Source of the DNA: Ectopseudomonas alcaliphila
GTDB lineage: Bacteria; Pseudomonadota; Gammaproteobacteria; Pseudomonadales; Pseudomonadaceae
Direction: 5' to 3'
NCBI RefSeq assembly: GCF_900101755.1
Contig: NZ_FNAE01000007.1
Coordinates: forward strand, 62,001-126,000
Length of the DNA: 64,000 nt
Shown: positions 63,932 to 64,000 of the stretch, in pieces
Numbering within the stretch: the stretch's first letter is position 1
Layout of the letters: each line of letters starts with the position of its first letter
Notes under the pieces: generated by a model
The model's database searches: none
Told to the model about the DNA's origin: nothing
The model's input: the letters and a program-made list of their open reading frames with translations, nothing else
Position numbers and translations under genes: made by a program

Positions 63932-64000
63932 CACTCGACTTTGGCTTGCAGCGCTTTGATCAGCGCCTCGCCGAGCGCTTTCGCGGATGCGGGATTCTGG
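63932..64000 (-). CDS. 3' end of a gene running out of the window
   Basis: The minus strand has an open frame from the window edge to TGA at 63932-63934, giving the C-terminus QNPASAKALGEALIKALQAK followed by VE. The gap to the ModA-like start is 15 bases, so the two genes are probably in one operon. The family cannot be named from 22 residues. Confidence 0.6.

Overview
The window looks like chromosomal DNA of a Pseudomonas species, most likely from the P. mendocina/P. oleovorans side of the genus. The basis is the high GC content, the dense Pseudomonas-type gene content, REP-like 3'-end repeats, an Rsm-type regulatory RNA, and a gene order (class I fumarase, membrane diguanylate cyclase, ferredoxin reductase, enoyl-CoA hydratase, pyruvate kinase, tandem universal stress protein, small lipoprotein, PilZ protein) that I recall as PA4333 to PA4324 in P. 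aeruginosa PAO1. I saw no rRNA, tRNA, CRISPR array, prophage or complete insertion sequence.

Layout. 1-2.1 kb: partial DUF1028 protein and D-serine ammonia-lyase. 2.2-13 kb: the fumarase/c-di-GMP/pyruvate kinase core block, interrupted by a divergent LysR-isochorismatase pair. 13-17.2 kb: SirB1-like protein, leucine-type dehydrogenase, EamA exporter, DUF488, a small protein and SOS-type yebG with a LexA box. 17.3-25.8 kb: an iron-uptake island with a FecI-type sigma factor, FecR regulator, a TonB receptor with a signalling domain, a second related receptor, and a three-gene inner-membrane module (DUF3649, PepSY, DUF3325). 25.9-30.2 kb: psiE, a SWIM-SNF2 helicase and an AraC regulator. 30.4-38 kb: bglX beside opgGH (osmoregulated periplasmic glucans), cytochrome b561, and an unannotated GGA-rich RNA of the RsmX/Y/Z type. 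38-48.9 kb: UvrD-like helicase, EamA exporter, a third TonB receptor, mnmC, polyphosphate:AMP phosphotransferase, thiolase and LysE exporter.

48.9-57.7 kb is a redox/electrophile-handling neighbourhood: a tandem LysR pair, a GST, a three-domain PNPOx-FNR-ferredoxin fusion, azoreductase with LysR, a small protein behind a palindromic promoter, and an Old Yellow Enzyme homologue with a MerR regulator and a classical 19-bp-spacer promoter. 57.8-64 kb: periplasmic binding protein, chemoreceptor, uncharacterised proteins, a VOC protein, and a ModA-like binding protein in a lower-GC stretch at the edge.

The most interesting signals outside the genes are the Rsm-type RNA (about 37845-37951), a nearly identical 21-bp tandem-half-site motif upstream of both the AraC regulator and an EamA exporter almost 10 kb away, the MerR-type promoter of the flavin reductase, a LexA box at yebG and a candidate Anr box at the stress protein. 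All family assignments come from reading the translations by eye; no database search was run.
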